A stretch of 64,000 nucleotides of DNA, from NCBI RefSeq assembly GCF_000208745.1, contig NC_030859.1, positions 2,655,287 through 2,719,286 on the forward strand. The letters run 5' to 3'. This document shows, one piece after another, positions 36,401 to 47,500 of the stretch. Under the pieces are notes generated by a model. It searched no databases. It was not told where the DNA came from and saw only the letters and a program-made list of their open reading frames with translations. A program made the position numbers and the translations under genes. The stretch's first letter is position 1; each line of letters starts with the position of its first letter. This stretch comes from Theobroma cacao. Taxonomy: Eukaryota > Streptophyta > Magnoliopsida > Malvales > Malvaceae.

Positions 36401-36995
36401 TCCAAACTTGTAAGGTTCAAGTCGACATTTGAAAAGAACTTGTTGAGTTGTTAGCAAATTGCTCTGAATATTCACTGAGACTAATTGCAGCAGTATCTTC
36501 AACTGTTCTATGTTGTTTACACGCTGTGGCAACTAAAAGGTTTTCAATTAAGTTCTTACCGTTTCATTTACAAAAAATGTCGTGAGAGGGAAAACCAAAG
36601 AGCATAGACACTATGACTGTTTGCTCTCATATGGTACCCTAATTGGAATCCATAAACACACTAGGAATTTGGAGGCTGAGAGCATCAGAAGCAAAAGCTT
36701 ATGATGGAAATTTGATTCCAGCAGAGTGAATAGGGTGTTAATTTACATTTCCTTAATTCATCATTATCCTAGGAATGTATTCTTATTGTTGTTTTATCTC
36801 CAAATAATGAGTCAGTTGCATGCCATTGTGATGCTTTGTTTTTTGTACTTCAAAACCAATCTGTGATCCCTCTGGCATGTTGTTTTATCAGGTAAATTCT
36901 ACACTTTGACAACCGGAGCCAATGAGAGAAGGTGGGACAAGATGAAAGACAGATTGTTCACTGTCATAGACTCCTTTAGGATATTCAATGTTTGA
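33424..36995 (+). CDS. PPL1: PsbP-like protein 1 (PPL1), thylakoid lumen
   Basis: Eight exons are proposed: 33424-33489, 33602-33722, 34232-34312, 34492-34574, 34699-34821, 34936-35007, 36121-36217 and 36892-36995. Phases agree and the product is 248 residues. A serine-rich chloroplast transit peptide precedes a twin-arginine lumenal signal (CGRRQMIAAG, arginines near 67-68) with cleavage near IAFAAE. The PsbP domain follows with DGYSFLYPFGWQEVVI, SVSVNLIATSKQDI, AYYTFEFVAQAPNF and ANERRWDKMKDRL. It matches Arabidopsis At3g55330 (PPL1), a lumenal protein needed for efficient repair of photodamaged photosystem II. The last four exon lengths (123, 72, 97, 104) equal those of PPL2. Exon 2 uses the AG at 33600-33601; an earlier AG near 33560 would lead to a stop. 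Confidence 0.92.
36012..36041. repeat. (TA)n microsatellite in PPL1 intron 6
   Basis: Run of TA dinucleotides with one interruption in the long intron 6 (35008-36120). Confidence 0.9.
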
Positions 36996-38356
36996 AAGCG
37001 GTTGTTCAAACTTTTAATAACCCAATTGGCGAACAACATACTTCTTGATTGTGAGCATTGTGCATTTTCCGGAAATTGTAACATTACCGATTCTTGTCAA
37101 TACTTTGTCTTCCTCCTCTTCTTTTTGTTTCCCTCTGGAACTGAAACAATCTTTGTGTAATTATATTACACTGCGATTCCAAATGCAAAAGAACTAGTAA
37201 TCAAATTCTCATTCCTCTTAATTATGAATTAAACTGATAGCTGATAAAGCCAGTGATTCCTCCGAGGTGCACTTTCCAAGCATTTCTTCAGGAATTCAAA
37301 GTCTGCCACCAAAACCTAGTAAATGCTAACTAAAATATCAAAAATATAATCAACAATTTCTTTTTAATCACAAAAAGGCCAATAACCCTTCATAGCAGGT
37401 TCCTCTTGGTCATGGCCAGAGTTGTGATGATGGGTGACTTTTAACCTGGGTGTAGGAGCAGGATTGAAATTTATGGAGCCACTCCCAATTCCGGGGTGTT
37501 TATGCAGCTAGGCATTGGATCGGTTGCTGGCAGAGAAGAAACCACATACAGGGCTGCTACTGGGCTCTGGTTCATGTACAGTAGTCTTTGTGGGTTAGCT
37601 TGCGACGGCTTTTTGAGATGCAAGTCCCATTGTTCTATTATGGGTAGGCAGTCTTTTGATCAACTCTAGAGGGTTGCATGCTTTGGTCTCTTAAAACAGA
37701 GAGAAGTCTATGGCAGCGCTTGTGTAAACTCTGTTTGGTATTGATGCAATGTACAACCCTGGCATGTCTTTCAGTGTTGCCATTGGCTCTATTCTTTCAA
37801 AATAGAAACAATTTCTTTATATATTTTTTGGCTCCTTTTCCTTGGTTCAGCAACCTCTGCTGAAAAATTTGTGAAGCAAAGATGAGACAACAGGGAAACA
37901 TCGGTGCATAAAACTCCAACTATTAGCAGAATAAACTCCAAGTTAAGGTTTTTATTCAACCATTGGCAATTTCATTCCAATGAGTTTCATCTAATGTTAG
38001 ATTTTTGTAATAAAAGATTTATAGTTTAGCAAGAATGGTACCATCAACAAGTGTTAAATTTTTATCAAATTTTGTCATTTATTTAGTTCAAGTAAGCTTC
38101 CAGTACTCCTAATAGACAGCACATGCTTATTGCAATTTTACTATAATATTTAATGAAAGGTAAAATTGGGGTATTTGAATAAAATAAGCCTGTAAAGTTA
38201 ATCTTTTAAATCCTATAGGACATGGGGCTCAAAGACCAAGGAGAGGGATATTCAAGAAAATCAAGTTAGTATCTCTAACGGGGTTCAAGGGCCAAGAAGG
38301 GGATATTCAAGAAAATCAAGTTTAGTAAAGTTACAAGAAACAGAGAAACACTGTCA
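36996..38356. other. PPL1 3' flank and spacer, source of a copied segment
   Basis: Presumed PPL1 3' region. The parts 37190-37390 and 37750-37945 reappear at 47165-47500 in the ankyrin cluster (see there). At 38229-38330 a roughly 56-bp unit containing GGGATATTCAAGAAAATCAAG is tandemly duplicated. No gene is supported; a 61-codon frame at 37678-37863 lies inside the copied segment and is not conserved in its copy. Confidence 0.5.
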
Positions 38357-38659
38357 TTTTTCGTTTGGAATATTTTATTTTAATATATTGGACAGATGAC
38401 ATGATTTTGAATCGAGAAACAAAAAAGATACGGAATGACTTGAAGGCATTTTTTTAAGTACATATGAGGAAGTGTATGTAATTATTAATTAAGAGTTCAT
38501 ATAGTGGGTTGATTTTATGATTAGTTGCCTGACTTGCTTCTTTCCTCTTTATATTATCCTCTGCTTCTTTATTCTTTAAGCTGCTCTAATCTTTTCTTGC
38601 AAATTTCATCAGTTTTCAGTAGTCTGGATATTGCTGCATAATTTATTATCCCCAGCACA
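38357..38659 (+). promoter_or_regulatory. Promoter and leader of ankyrin gene A (duplicated at 54749-55050)
   Basis: This stretch is almost identical to the 300 bp before gene D, from CGTTTGGAATATTTTATTTT to the start codon. It therefore marks the left edge of the segmental duplication. Confidence 0.75.
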
Positions 38660-40230
38660 ATGGATTGGAGGATGATTGGGGCTGCTCAAACAGGAAACAT
38701 TAGTGTCTTGTATGAATTAATCCTGGAAGATCCATATGTTTTGGAGCGTATTGACCAGGTGCCTTTTCTTGATACACCTTTACATGTAGCAGCATGTGCT
38801 GGGCATGTTGATTTTGTGATGGAAATGATGAACTTAAAGCCATCCTTTGCAAGAAAGCTAAACCAAGCTGGGTTTAGTCCCATGCATTTGGCTTTGCGAA
38901 ATGACAAAATCCAAGCAGTGCTTCGACTCCTAAAGTTTGATATAGGTCTTGTTCGTGTCAAAGGGAGGGGGGGCCTGACTCCTCTGCATCATGCAGTTGG
39001 AACTGGAAACCTTGATCTTTCCATCAGGTTTCTTGAGGCTTGTCCTGAGGCTATTGAAGATGTGACTGTTCGAGACGAGACTGCTCTCCATCTTGCAGTC
39101 AAAAACGACATGTTTGAAGCTTTTGAAGTCTTGATGGGGTGGCTCCGAAGGAGCCGCCATGAAGCTGCCCAACGTTGGGAAAACGAACTACTGAGTTGGA
39201 GGGACATTGAAGGCAACACTGTTCTGCACATTGCAGCTATCAGAAATAGACCTCAGGTACGCTAGCTATCTCATTGACTCCAATTGACTTATATGATGAA
39301 AGAGATCTAGTTTTATGAATATGAATTTCGTGCATTTCCAATTATCAGGTGGTAAAAGTATTGCTGGAAAATTTTAGTCAAGACCATATCAATGCCAAAA
39401 ATTTGGAGGGATTAACGGCTCTAGATATCGTATTAGAACGCCAAAGGATTGAAAGGCAAGTAGATAATAGAGAGATTATGGATATGTTAATCAAAGCTGG
39501 AGGTTTGCGTGGTTCCTCGCTTCCCAAAAATCCCAACTCTTCTATCAACATCAGTTCATTCAGATCAAAGATGTCATATTTTCAAAAATTTGTAACAATG
39601 GCAGCTCGTGGAAATAAGGGTATCTCAGATGGGATGCGGAACACATTTCTAGTAGTGACTGTGCTAATTATAACAGCCACTTACGATGCCTCATTAAATC
39701 CTCCCAAGAAAGGTGACAATGTTTCATCCCACACTAACAAAGTATGGCTGCTGGAAGCAAATCCTCCTAGTGGCAAATATCTTCCGGCCGAGGACTGGCA
39801 AAATTTGGTAGATGCATCTACCATGTTTTGGTTATACAACACTTTAACCTTTTGGGCGGCAATTGGGTTAACAGCATATCTCCTCCCGAATCGTTTAATC
39901 TGTTTGTTTCTTCTCATAACACTTTCCCTTTTCGGCTCCTGTTACATGCTTTTAGTAGCTGTCATCTCATGGAAACTGCAATCTCTTATTTCTCTTGCAC
40001 CTTCATACTTAACGTATCATGCTGTTTCCGTTGTGAACTACTGCTTGTCAACGTTAATAGCTGTCCTGGTGGCTTATCGGATCGCCAGTTATGTTTGCTG
40101 CAGATTTGTACCAAGAAGAAAGATTTTCTGTCTCGTACAACTTCTTTCCTTTTTGTCTATTGTTATTTGTATTCTTACTCCAGCTGTGCTAAATGTCGAA
40201 ACCATATTAAAGTCTAATTTCTTTTTGTGA
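38660..40230 (+). CDS. Ankyrin-repeat PGG-domain membrane protein A (BDA1/ACD6-like)
   Basis: Two exons (38660-39256 and 39349-40230), one phase-0 intron, 492 residues. Five to six ankyrin repeats fill residues about 35-230 (TPLHVAACAGH at 39, SPMHLALRN at 73, TPLHHAVGTG at 107, TALHLAVKND at 141, TVLHIAAIRN at 187). The PGG domain starts near 291 (DGMRNTFLVVTVLIITATYD) and the C-terminal half has about four membrane helices. Overall form matches plant BDA1- and ACD6-like proteins, membrane proteins acting in salicylate-linked immunity and cell death; the N-terminal DPYVLERIDQVPFLDTPLH pattern is closest to BDA1 (At5g54610) from memory. The PGG signature is altered (NPPKKGD where PPGG is usual). 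The gene looks intact and is a near duplicate of gene D. Function is inferred from family only. Confidence 0.88.
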
Positions 40231-41779
40231 TCATCATCAAATATTTATGTGGTTCAGCTGGTTGGCTCCTTCGTCCCCTCCGGGCCTCTCCAAGGGAAGC
40301 CCTTTTTGTATCTAGCTTAGCAATGATTTCTTGTTTTAGTTAGCTCAATTTAAGTTTGTGATGTTCTATTGCTTAGCTCTGAAAGAATTATTCTGGCTTT
40401 CCTGAGGGAGTTTGGATGCCCACGTCATGTGTTGAAACTCAGCTGATGATGGTTCACCCATGCATTTTCTGGATGGAAGCACAATCCTCTCAACTATGTT
40501 ATTTTTCCTTTACTGGATAGAAGCATGTTCTGTTATATATGGGGGGCAATGAGCTTACATACTCCTTTGGTATTCTGGGTGGGAACTTATGTCCATGTAT
40601 TTGGCTCGTGAGCCTTTCTCTATCTCTTACTAGATGGTGAAACTTTCATGTTGGACATTATACCTTCTTATCCACTAATCCTTTCCTGATCACTTTCTCT
40701 CAGTTTGAGAAAAAATACATGCCCCAAGTTCCAAATTATAAGGGTAACCATAAAAAACATGAAGAATCATAACTCATAAGGCCTCAAATACTGTTAAAAC
40801 TCTCAATCCAAACTACATTCTTACCAAGTTGAGTGAATTATATACTGACAATGCAAACAAAGAAATCAAAATGGAATTGAAGTTCTAACTAATTTATTAA
40901 AATTAATAATATTTCATTTTCTTCATTTCTTTTGCAAGTATTAAGTAAAATTGTTTAACACAAATCAAATATAAGGTGTTAGTGATGCTGACATGGATCC
41001 GAGGTGGAGTTTTGGACACAATGCATGACCAATTAATCCCTTAATAGGAAAAGCAATAAAGAAAAGAATTGGAAAAAGGAAAAACTCCGGAATATTTTTT
41101 ATAATCCATTAATGTACCAAAAAAATTTATTTTGTTAAATATGAACTATATATTAATTTCTAAAAATGAAGCAGTAATTGTAATGTTAAAATTGTGAAAA
41201 TGAATGCTTAAGTGATTCTAAACATTCTTTGTTCATTGAGGTATATGATATTTATATGTGTTTAACCTGTCATCAATATAATTCTTTTATACTTTTTTGG
41301 TGTTGTTAATTATTAAGCATGGGATTATGATGATAGATCTACTTTTCTACTTTTTTAATAATAAATTATATATATAAATGCAATTCAATATGATTATTAA
41401 TTAATGCAATTGAGTATGCTTCATTTGCATAAAGTAGATCGATATGATTCTAACTCTTTCTTACCTAAAATACAAATCTTATTATTAATTAATAAATATA
41501 ATTGAAAAAAATTAATATAAAATGACAGTCTAAAATAATAATCAATAGAGAATTTTCGTCCAAAAAAAATTTATATAGGTGTTAGATTTAATTAAAAAAT
41601 GTAATAAATATATTATTTTCATGACTTAATTTTTTTACATGTTATTAATCTTTCTATTAAATGCTATTTGGGTTTTAATTTTCACTCAATCATTTCTCTC
41701 GTTAAAAACTTCAACTTGAGTTAAACAATCCAACATAAGTCTTGAGTTAATCGTGTCCTCTGTTTTGCTTTCTCTGTTT
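40231..41779. other. Intergenic spacer between ankyrin genes A and B
   Basis: AT-rich spacer without a supported gene, mobile-element terminus or RNA gene that I can recognise. Confidence 0.4.
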
Positions 41780-42122
41780 TTCTATGGTCTTCCGCTCACT
41801 TCCCACTCTCTCCCTTGTAATTACAAACAAGGCACTCTTTCACTATTGACCACACACACCCCAGCCATACAACCCATCCACCATTCTTTCAAAGGCCTCA
41901 CCCCAACTTTCAAACTGGAGTACCACAATCTGAAAAGCGTGTTTGACCATATTAGGCCACTTTTCTTGCTTGGAAAATTTTCCTTGGACCGTCAAAGAGC
42001 ACCTTATATATGTAGTTTGTTTACTAATTAAGTGTCAAACGCTTGAAACACACAGTCTGCGAGATCATTCTGTCAATTTCCTTTTGTTTATAGCTCTTGT
42101 TATCCTTGTCAGTATTCTCAAG
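41780..42122 (+). promoter_or_regulatory. Promoter of ankyrin gene B with two W-boxes
   Basis: TTGACC W-box motifs, the binding site of WRKY factors, occur at 41846-41851 and 41943-41948. The segment 41780-41945 is copied at 57005-57172, and the part nearer the gene (about 41940-42122) at 59826-60008 upstream of gene E. Conservation of the W-boxes in all copies suggests defence-type regulation; this is inference. Confidence 0.5.
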
Positions 42123-42670
42123 ATGGATGAGCGTCATGAGAGACTGCGAGGGGCTGCTCAAGCAGGAAATAACGATGCACTGTATGCAGTAATTCGAGAG
42201 GGTGCATATCTTTTGGATGGAATTGATCAGATACCATTCTTTGATACCCCACTGCACATAGCTGCAGATGCGGGGCACACTGATTTTGCCATGGAGATCA
42301 TGAACTTGAAGCCATCACTAGCTTTAAAGTTGAACCATGATGGCTTTAGCCCTATTCAACTTGCCTTGCAAAATGGACGGTCCTTGATCTCCCGGTAGTG
42401 GATAAAGATCTTGATCGTGTAAAAGGAAAGGAGGGTAAAACTGCGTTGCACCACGTAGTTGGAGAAGCAGATCTTAGGCTTCTACTCACATTTCTCTTGT
42501 GTTGTCCTGAATGTATCAGAGATGGGACAAATCAAAATGAGATTGCTTTGCACATTGCAGCGCAAAGAACCTACTGGAAGCTCTTCAAATTCTAGTAGGT
42601 TGGCTTCGGAGGACACACCACAAAGATGGAAAATTATGGGAAAAAGAAGTCCTCTATTGGAAGAACATGC

Positions 42671-43122
42671 TGTTGAAAGATGATTGAAACTTGGATTGAA
42701 GTGTTTTGAAGGAAAGCTCGATTGATGCATTGGAGTTTAAAGTTAGTTGTCTTAGCTGTCAATGAAACGAATCGTTTTGATTTGTATAAAGCTTTGGTTT
42801 GGTTAAACAACTAGTCAAGGTGTCGTTTTTTCATGTTTAGTTGAATCATTTAGACAAATGTCGTTTTAGTGTTTCTTCTTCAATTGGTTGTTAACTTTCC
42901 AAAGACTTCAGTTCAGTTTTCTGTTAATCTATTGTTAGATTCTTTAACAAACCCGATTCTTGAGGATTAGTTAGTTGTGTGAGTAATTGTTGTATAAATA
43001 CCAAGACTGTATTAAGAATCTTGGTGTGAATGAAAAAAACCAATTTGTAGTTTTTTTTTTTTTCTCTGTTCAATTCTTTCTCTGTTTTAGTATTCAAGAA
43101 ATACTTCTGAGTTTTCACAACA
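42671..43122 (+). repeat. 5' LTR of copia element 2
   Basis: 452-bp terminal repeat with TG...CA ends. A TATAAATA TATA-like box lies at about 42993-43000 and again in the other LTR near 46742. Confidence 0.95.
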
Positions 43123-43134
43123 TGGTATCAAAGC
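43123..43134 (+). other. Primer-binding site of copia element 2
   Basis: TGGTATCAAAGC directly abuts the 5' LTR and matches plant initiator tRNA-Met with one difference. Confidence 0.9.
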
Positions 43135-43219
43135 GATTAAGTTCTCGAGGGACCAAAACCATTCTGTTTTTTTAGTTGGTCTTCAGTAATTTGCTGCTTT
43201 AATCAGTGTTGATTGAGTC

Positions 43220-46200
43220 ATGGCTTCATCCAGTTATAATGCCTTAGCTCCCCCAATTTTCTCAGGAGAAAATTACACAATTTGGTTAGTCAAAATGAAG
43301 ACGTTTCTCAGAGCTTTTGATCTTTGGGAAGTGATTGAAGTTGGAGGAGAAACTCTAGTCTAAAGGCACGCAAATCTTACTCTTGCTCAAATAAAGCAGC
43401 ACAGTGAGGAAGTGGCTAAGAGGTATCAAACACTTTTTTCTTTACATTCTGCAGCTTTTGATTCTCTCTTTATCATAATTTTGACCTGTGATAATCCTAA
43501 AGATGCTTGGGATAAGATTAAGGAAGAATTTGAGGGTAGTGATAGAACAAGGTAGATTTAGATATTAAACTTGTTGAGAGAGTTTGAGGTTTTGAGAATG
43601 AGAGAAGATGAGGGTATTAAGGACTATATAAGCAAGGTTATGAAAGTGGTGAATTGGTTGAGGTTGCTGGGAGGGGATTTCAATGAAAAAAGGGTAGTAA
43701 ACAAAATTTTAGTTAGTCTTCCTAAAAAATTTGAGACAAAAATATCTTCATTAGTGGATTCCAAAGACTTGTCTCAAATTTCAACAATAGAACTTACAAA
43801 TGCACTATTAGCTCAAGAACAAAGGAGAGCTATTAGGATTGATGATTCAGTTGAGAATGCTTTAGTGGCTAGAACTAAGGATATGAATGGCAAACAGGGC
43901 AAAGGAGATAAATATCCACCTTGTCCATATTGCAAGAAGAAAAATCATACAAGTAATTACTGCTAGTATCAACCTAATGTCAAATGTAGGTCTTGTAATC
44001 AAATGGGACATGTGGAAAAGGTATGTAAAGCAAAGAAGGTTGTTGTTGAAGAGAAAACAGCAATAGTTGAAAATGAAGATGAGAATGAAGAGCTGTTGGT
44101 CATGGCCAGGACAGATGCTGACCCATTATCCAATAATATTTGGCTTATAGATAATGGATGTTCTAATCATCTCAGTTGAAATAAAAAAACTGTTTTCTGA
44201 GCTAGACAGGAGCTTTAACACTCGGATAAAGATACGTAATGGAGTCTATTTGGAGGTTCTAGGCATTGGAACAGTGTCAGTTGAGACTCCCACAGGAGTG
44301 AAATATATTACTGGTGTCCATTATGTTCCTGAAGTTGACCAGAATCTACTTAGTGTAGGAAAGCTAACCAGGAGTCATTATGCACTGTTGTTCAAAGACC
44401 AATATTACACCATACATGATCCTACAGGTGCAGAGATGATTACTGTAGAAATGAAGAATAATTGTTATCCATTAAATTTGATGAATGCTAATCAAGTAGC
44501 CTTTTACTGTGAAATGGATACTTCTGAGCTTTGGCACAAAAGATTGGGACATGTGAACTATGGTTCACTGGCAAAGATGCTACAGATGATCTAGTTGACG
44601 GTCTACCAGCTATAAAAAATCCTGATAAAGTTGGTGATATATGTCAGTTTAGCAAGATGAAAAGGAAATCTTTTCCAAAGGAGAGCTAGTCAAAAGTTGG
44701 AACTAATACATGTAGATTCGAGTGGCCCCATGAGAACTTTGTCATTAAATGGCAGCAAATACTATATTTTGTTCATTGATGATTATACCAGATATTGTTG
44801 GGTGTATTTTCTCAAAAAGAAGTCAAATGCCTTAGTGAATTTCTTAAAGTTTAAAGCATTGTTGGAGAATCAATCAGAACAGAGTTAAAGACTTTAAGAA
44901 GTGACAATGGTATTGAATACACTGCCTCTGAATTTGAGAAATTTCTGGCTAAGTTTGGTATCCAGCATCAAGTAACAGTCACATACAGCCCTCAGCAGAA
45001 TGGAACTTCAAAAAGACAGAATAGGACACTTGCTGAAATGGGGAGATGCTTATTGTATTAGAAGGATATGCCAAACAAGTTTTGGGTTGAAGCAGTTAAC
45101 ACTGCAAATTATATACTTAACAGAACAGTGGCAAGGGTTCTATCACAGAAGACACCTTATGAATTGTAGTATGGCTTCAAACCCTCTGTGTCTGATTCGA
45201 AGATATTTGGTTCAATATGCTATGTAAAAGTCGCTGATGAAAAAAGGACAAAGTTTGATCCTAAAGCAAGTACTACTGTACTTATTGGCTATAGTGAATT
45301 AGCCAAAGGTTATAGGGTGTATAATATGAAATCAAACAAAGTGTTAATAAGCATGGATGTAGTTGTAGATGAAGGGCAATATTGAAACTGAGAAAAAAAT
45401 AGAATTGAGGGAACAAATCAAGATGGTAAAAAGGATATTGATCAAGTGTTTGTTGTTGCACTATATGTTGATGATATGCTGATCATTGGTCCAAACAAGA
45501 CTTATCTAGAAGACTTCAAAGCACAAATGTTAAATGTGTTTGAAATGATAGATTTGGGCCTTATGTCATATATTTTAGGGATGAAGATATTGTAACTTAC
45601 TGATCAGATTGTACTGCATCAATCAAAGTATGTAAGAGAATTGTTAAAGAAATTTAGTATGGATTCATGTAAGGCAGTTGATATTCCATTTGCAGCTGGG
45701 AACAAGTTGGCCAAAGAAGATGGATTTGGACAAGCAGATGTAGTGACTTACAGGAGTATGGTTGGTTCTTTGCTGTACTTGTCAGCAACAAGACCTGTCA
45801 TAATGTACTCTACAAGTCTCCTTTCAAGATTTATGCAGGCTCCATCAACTTTGCATTTCATTGCAGTAAAAAGAATTATCAAGAATGTGAAAGGCACACT
45901 GAATTATGGATTGAGATATGAGAAGAATGAGAATAGTGAATTACATGGCTATAGTGATAGTGATTGGGCAGGCTCTTTAGAAGACTCAAAGAGTACTAGA
46001 GGTTTTTGTTTATCGTTTGGTAGTGGCGTTTTCTGCTGGAATAATAAGAAGCAAGAAGTCGTGGCTCAGTTTTCTACTGAAGCTGAGTATATAGCTACTG
46101 CAGCAGCAACTAATCATGTTGTGTGGTTGAGGAAATTGTTAAATGATCTTGGTTTCAAGCAAGAAAAGGCCACCTTGATTCATGTAGATAACAAGTCTGC

Positions 46201-46369
46201 CATAGCAATTGCCAAGAATCCTGGACAGCATGGTAGAGCAAAACACATAAGAGTAAAACACCATGCAATCAGAGAACTAGTTAAAGAAGGTGAGATTGAA
46301 CGGATGTACTGTCCAACAGATATACAGCTTGCAGACATTTTCACAAAAGGATTGCCCAAAGAAAATTGA
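43220..46369 (+). pseudogene. Degenerate copia gag-pol (element 2)
   Basis: The gag start at 43220 (MASSSYNALAPPIFSGENY) meets a stop within about 50 codons. Gag continues at 43571-43966 with a first zinc-knuckle-like CPYCKKKNHTSNYC ending in a stop, and a second knuckle [14 protein letters not shown] at about 43987. The protease site reads [12 protein letters not shown] (about 44142) before a frameshift. GAG-pre-integrase (LWHKRLGHVNYGSL) and integrase pieces follow to about 45385. The RT N-terminus is deleted; only the YVDDM region (about 45466) and the adjoining C-terminal part remain. RNase H at about 45940-46369 is the best preserved (GYSDSDWAGSLEDSKSTRGF, VDNKSAIAIAKNP). This element is non-autonomous. 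Confidence 0.9.
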
Positions 46370-46419
46370 GTTTCTGAGAAGGAGATTTGGTGTTTACCAG
46401 GCATTCAATCATGGGTGTA

Positions 46420-46857
46420 TGTTGAAAGATGATTGAAACCTGGATTGAAGCGTTTTGAAGGAAAGCTTGATTGATGCATTAGAGTTTGAAACTTAGTTGT
46501 TTTAGCTGCAAATGAAACAAATCATTTTGATTTGTACAAAGCTTTGGTTTGGTTAAACGACTAGTCAAGGTGTCGTTTTTTCATGTTTAGTTGAAACGTT
46601 TAGACAAATGTCGTTTTAGTGTTTCTTCTTCAATTGGTTGTTAACTTTCTAGAGACTTCGGTTCAGTTTTCTGTTAATGTGTTGTTAGATTCTTTAACAA
46701 ACCCGATTCTTGAGGATTAGTTAGTTGTGTGAGTAATTGTTGTATAAATACCAAGATTGTATTGAGAATCTTGGTGTGAATGAAAAAAACCAATTTGCAT
46801 TTTATTTTATTTTTCTCTGTTCTACTATTCAAGAAATACTTCTGAGTTTTCACAACA
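46420..46857 (+). repeat. 3' LTR of copia element 2
   Basis: 438-bp terminal repeat matching 42671-43122, shorter mainly through loss of part of the T-rich stretch near its 3' end. Confidence 0.95.
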
Positions 46858-47164
46858 CAAGCAAGGGGATGCTGTGTTGCATGTTGCGGTATCCAATAAT
46901 CAACCGCAGGCACAATCCCTTTTTTAAACTAATTATTGAAACAGACATCTAATTTTTTTTATGCGTTTTATTTGTTAATTAATTGTTTCCTCTATTTATC
47001 ATTTAATCATTTGTGCAGATGGTAAAACTTTTATTAGAATGTGGGATCGATAAGAACGCCAAGAACTGGAGAGGGTTGACAGCAATGGGAATCTTACAAG
47101 GCCAAGCCCGAGTCGGCAACAGATAGACTTAATTTGTCAATTCTTAGTAAGTAAGCAAGCAAAA

Positions 47165-47500
47165 CTGGTAAACAAATTCTCATTCCTCTCAATTATGAAT
47201 CAAACTGATAGCTGATAAAGCCAGTGATTCCTCCAAGGTTACCATGCATGCACTTTCCAAGCATTTCTTCAGGAATTCAAAGTCTGCCACCGTAACTTAG
47301 TAAATGCTACCCAAAATAATCAACAATTTCTTTTTTATGCCCCTGGCGTGTCTTTCAGTATTGCCATTGGTTCTATTCGTTTTCTTTTGGCTCCTCTCCC
47401 TTGGTTCAGCAGCGTCTGCTGAACAATTTGTGAAGCAAAGATGAGACAGCAGGGAAACATTGGTGCATAAAACTCCAACTATTAGCAGAATAAACTGAAA
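47165..47500. repeat. Copied segment of the PPL1 3' flank
   Basis: 47165-47335 matches about 37190-37350 (CAAATTCTCATTCCTCT..AATTATGAAT, AAAGCCAGTGATTCCTCC). 47338-47500 matches about 37755-37945 (TGTCTTTCAGT.TTGCCATTGG, GGGAAACAT.GGTGCATAAA). About 400 bp of the source between these parts is absent. The copy is diverged by several percent. Confidence 0.85.

Larger units (their letters stand above)
42671..46857 (+). mobile_element. Ty1/copia LTR retrotransposon 2, inserted in ankyrin gene B
   Basis: 4,187 bp with LTRs of 452 bp (42671-43122) and 438 bp (46420-46857), both TGTTGAAAGATG...TTTTCACAACA. They differ at roughly 5% of positions by eye. Flanking pentamers CATGC (42666-42670) and CAAGC (46858-46862) are a target duplication with one mismatch. 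The primer site follows the 5' LTR. Coding order gag, protease, integrase, RT, RNase H is Ty1/copia. Part of the RT is missing and the frame is broken many times. The family is distinct from element 1. Confidence 0.95.
42123..47144 (+). pseudogene. Ankyrin-PGG gene B, split by copia element 2 and frameshifted
   Basis: The frame starts MDERHERLRGAAQAGN, with ankyrin motifs TPLHIAADAGH and SPIQLALQNG. A small deletion near 42376 (relative to gene E) causes a frameshift and stop at about 42398. Ankyrin coding continues in another frame to 42670, where copia element 2 interrupts it. Coding resumes directly after the element at 46858 (GDAVLHVAVSNNQPQ). A following intron appears to have a GC in place of the GT donor (after 46909), and exon 2 begins at 47019 (MVKLLLECGIDKNAKNWRG) but stops after about 40 codons at 47127. 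No PGG domain follows in frame. At least three independent lesions make this a pseudogene. Its likely old 3' end is the PGG relic at 49545. Confidence 0.88.

Noticed and set aside
41753..42031. 92-codon frame upstream of ankyrin gene B
   Set aside because: It lies in the promoter; the copied promoters at 57005 and 59826 do not conserve it.
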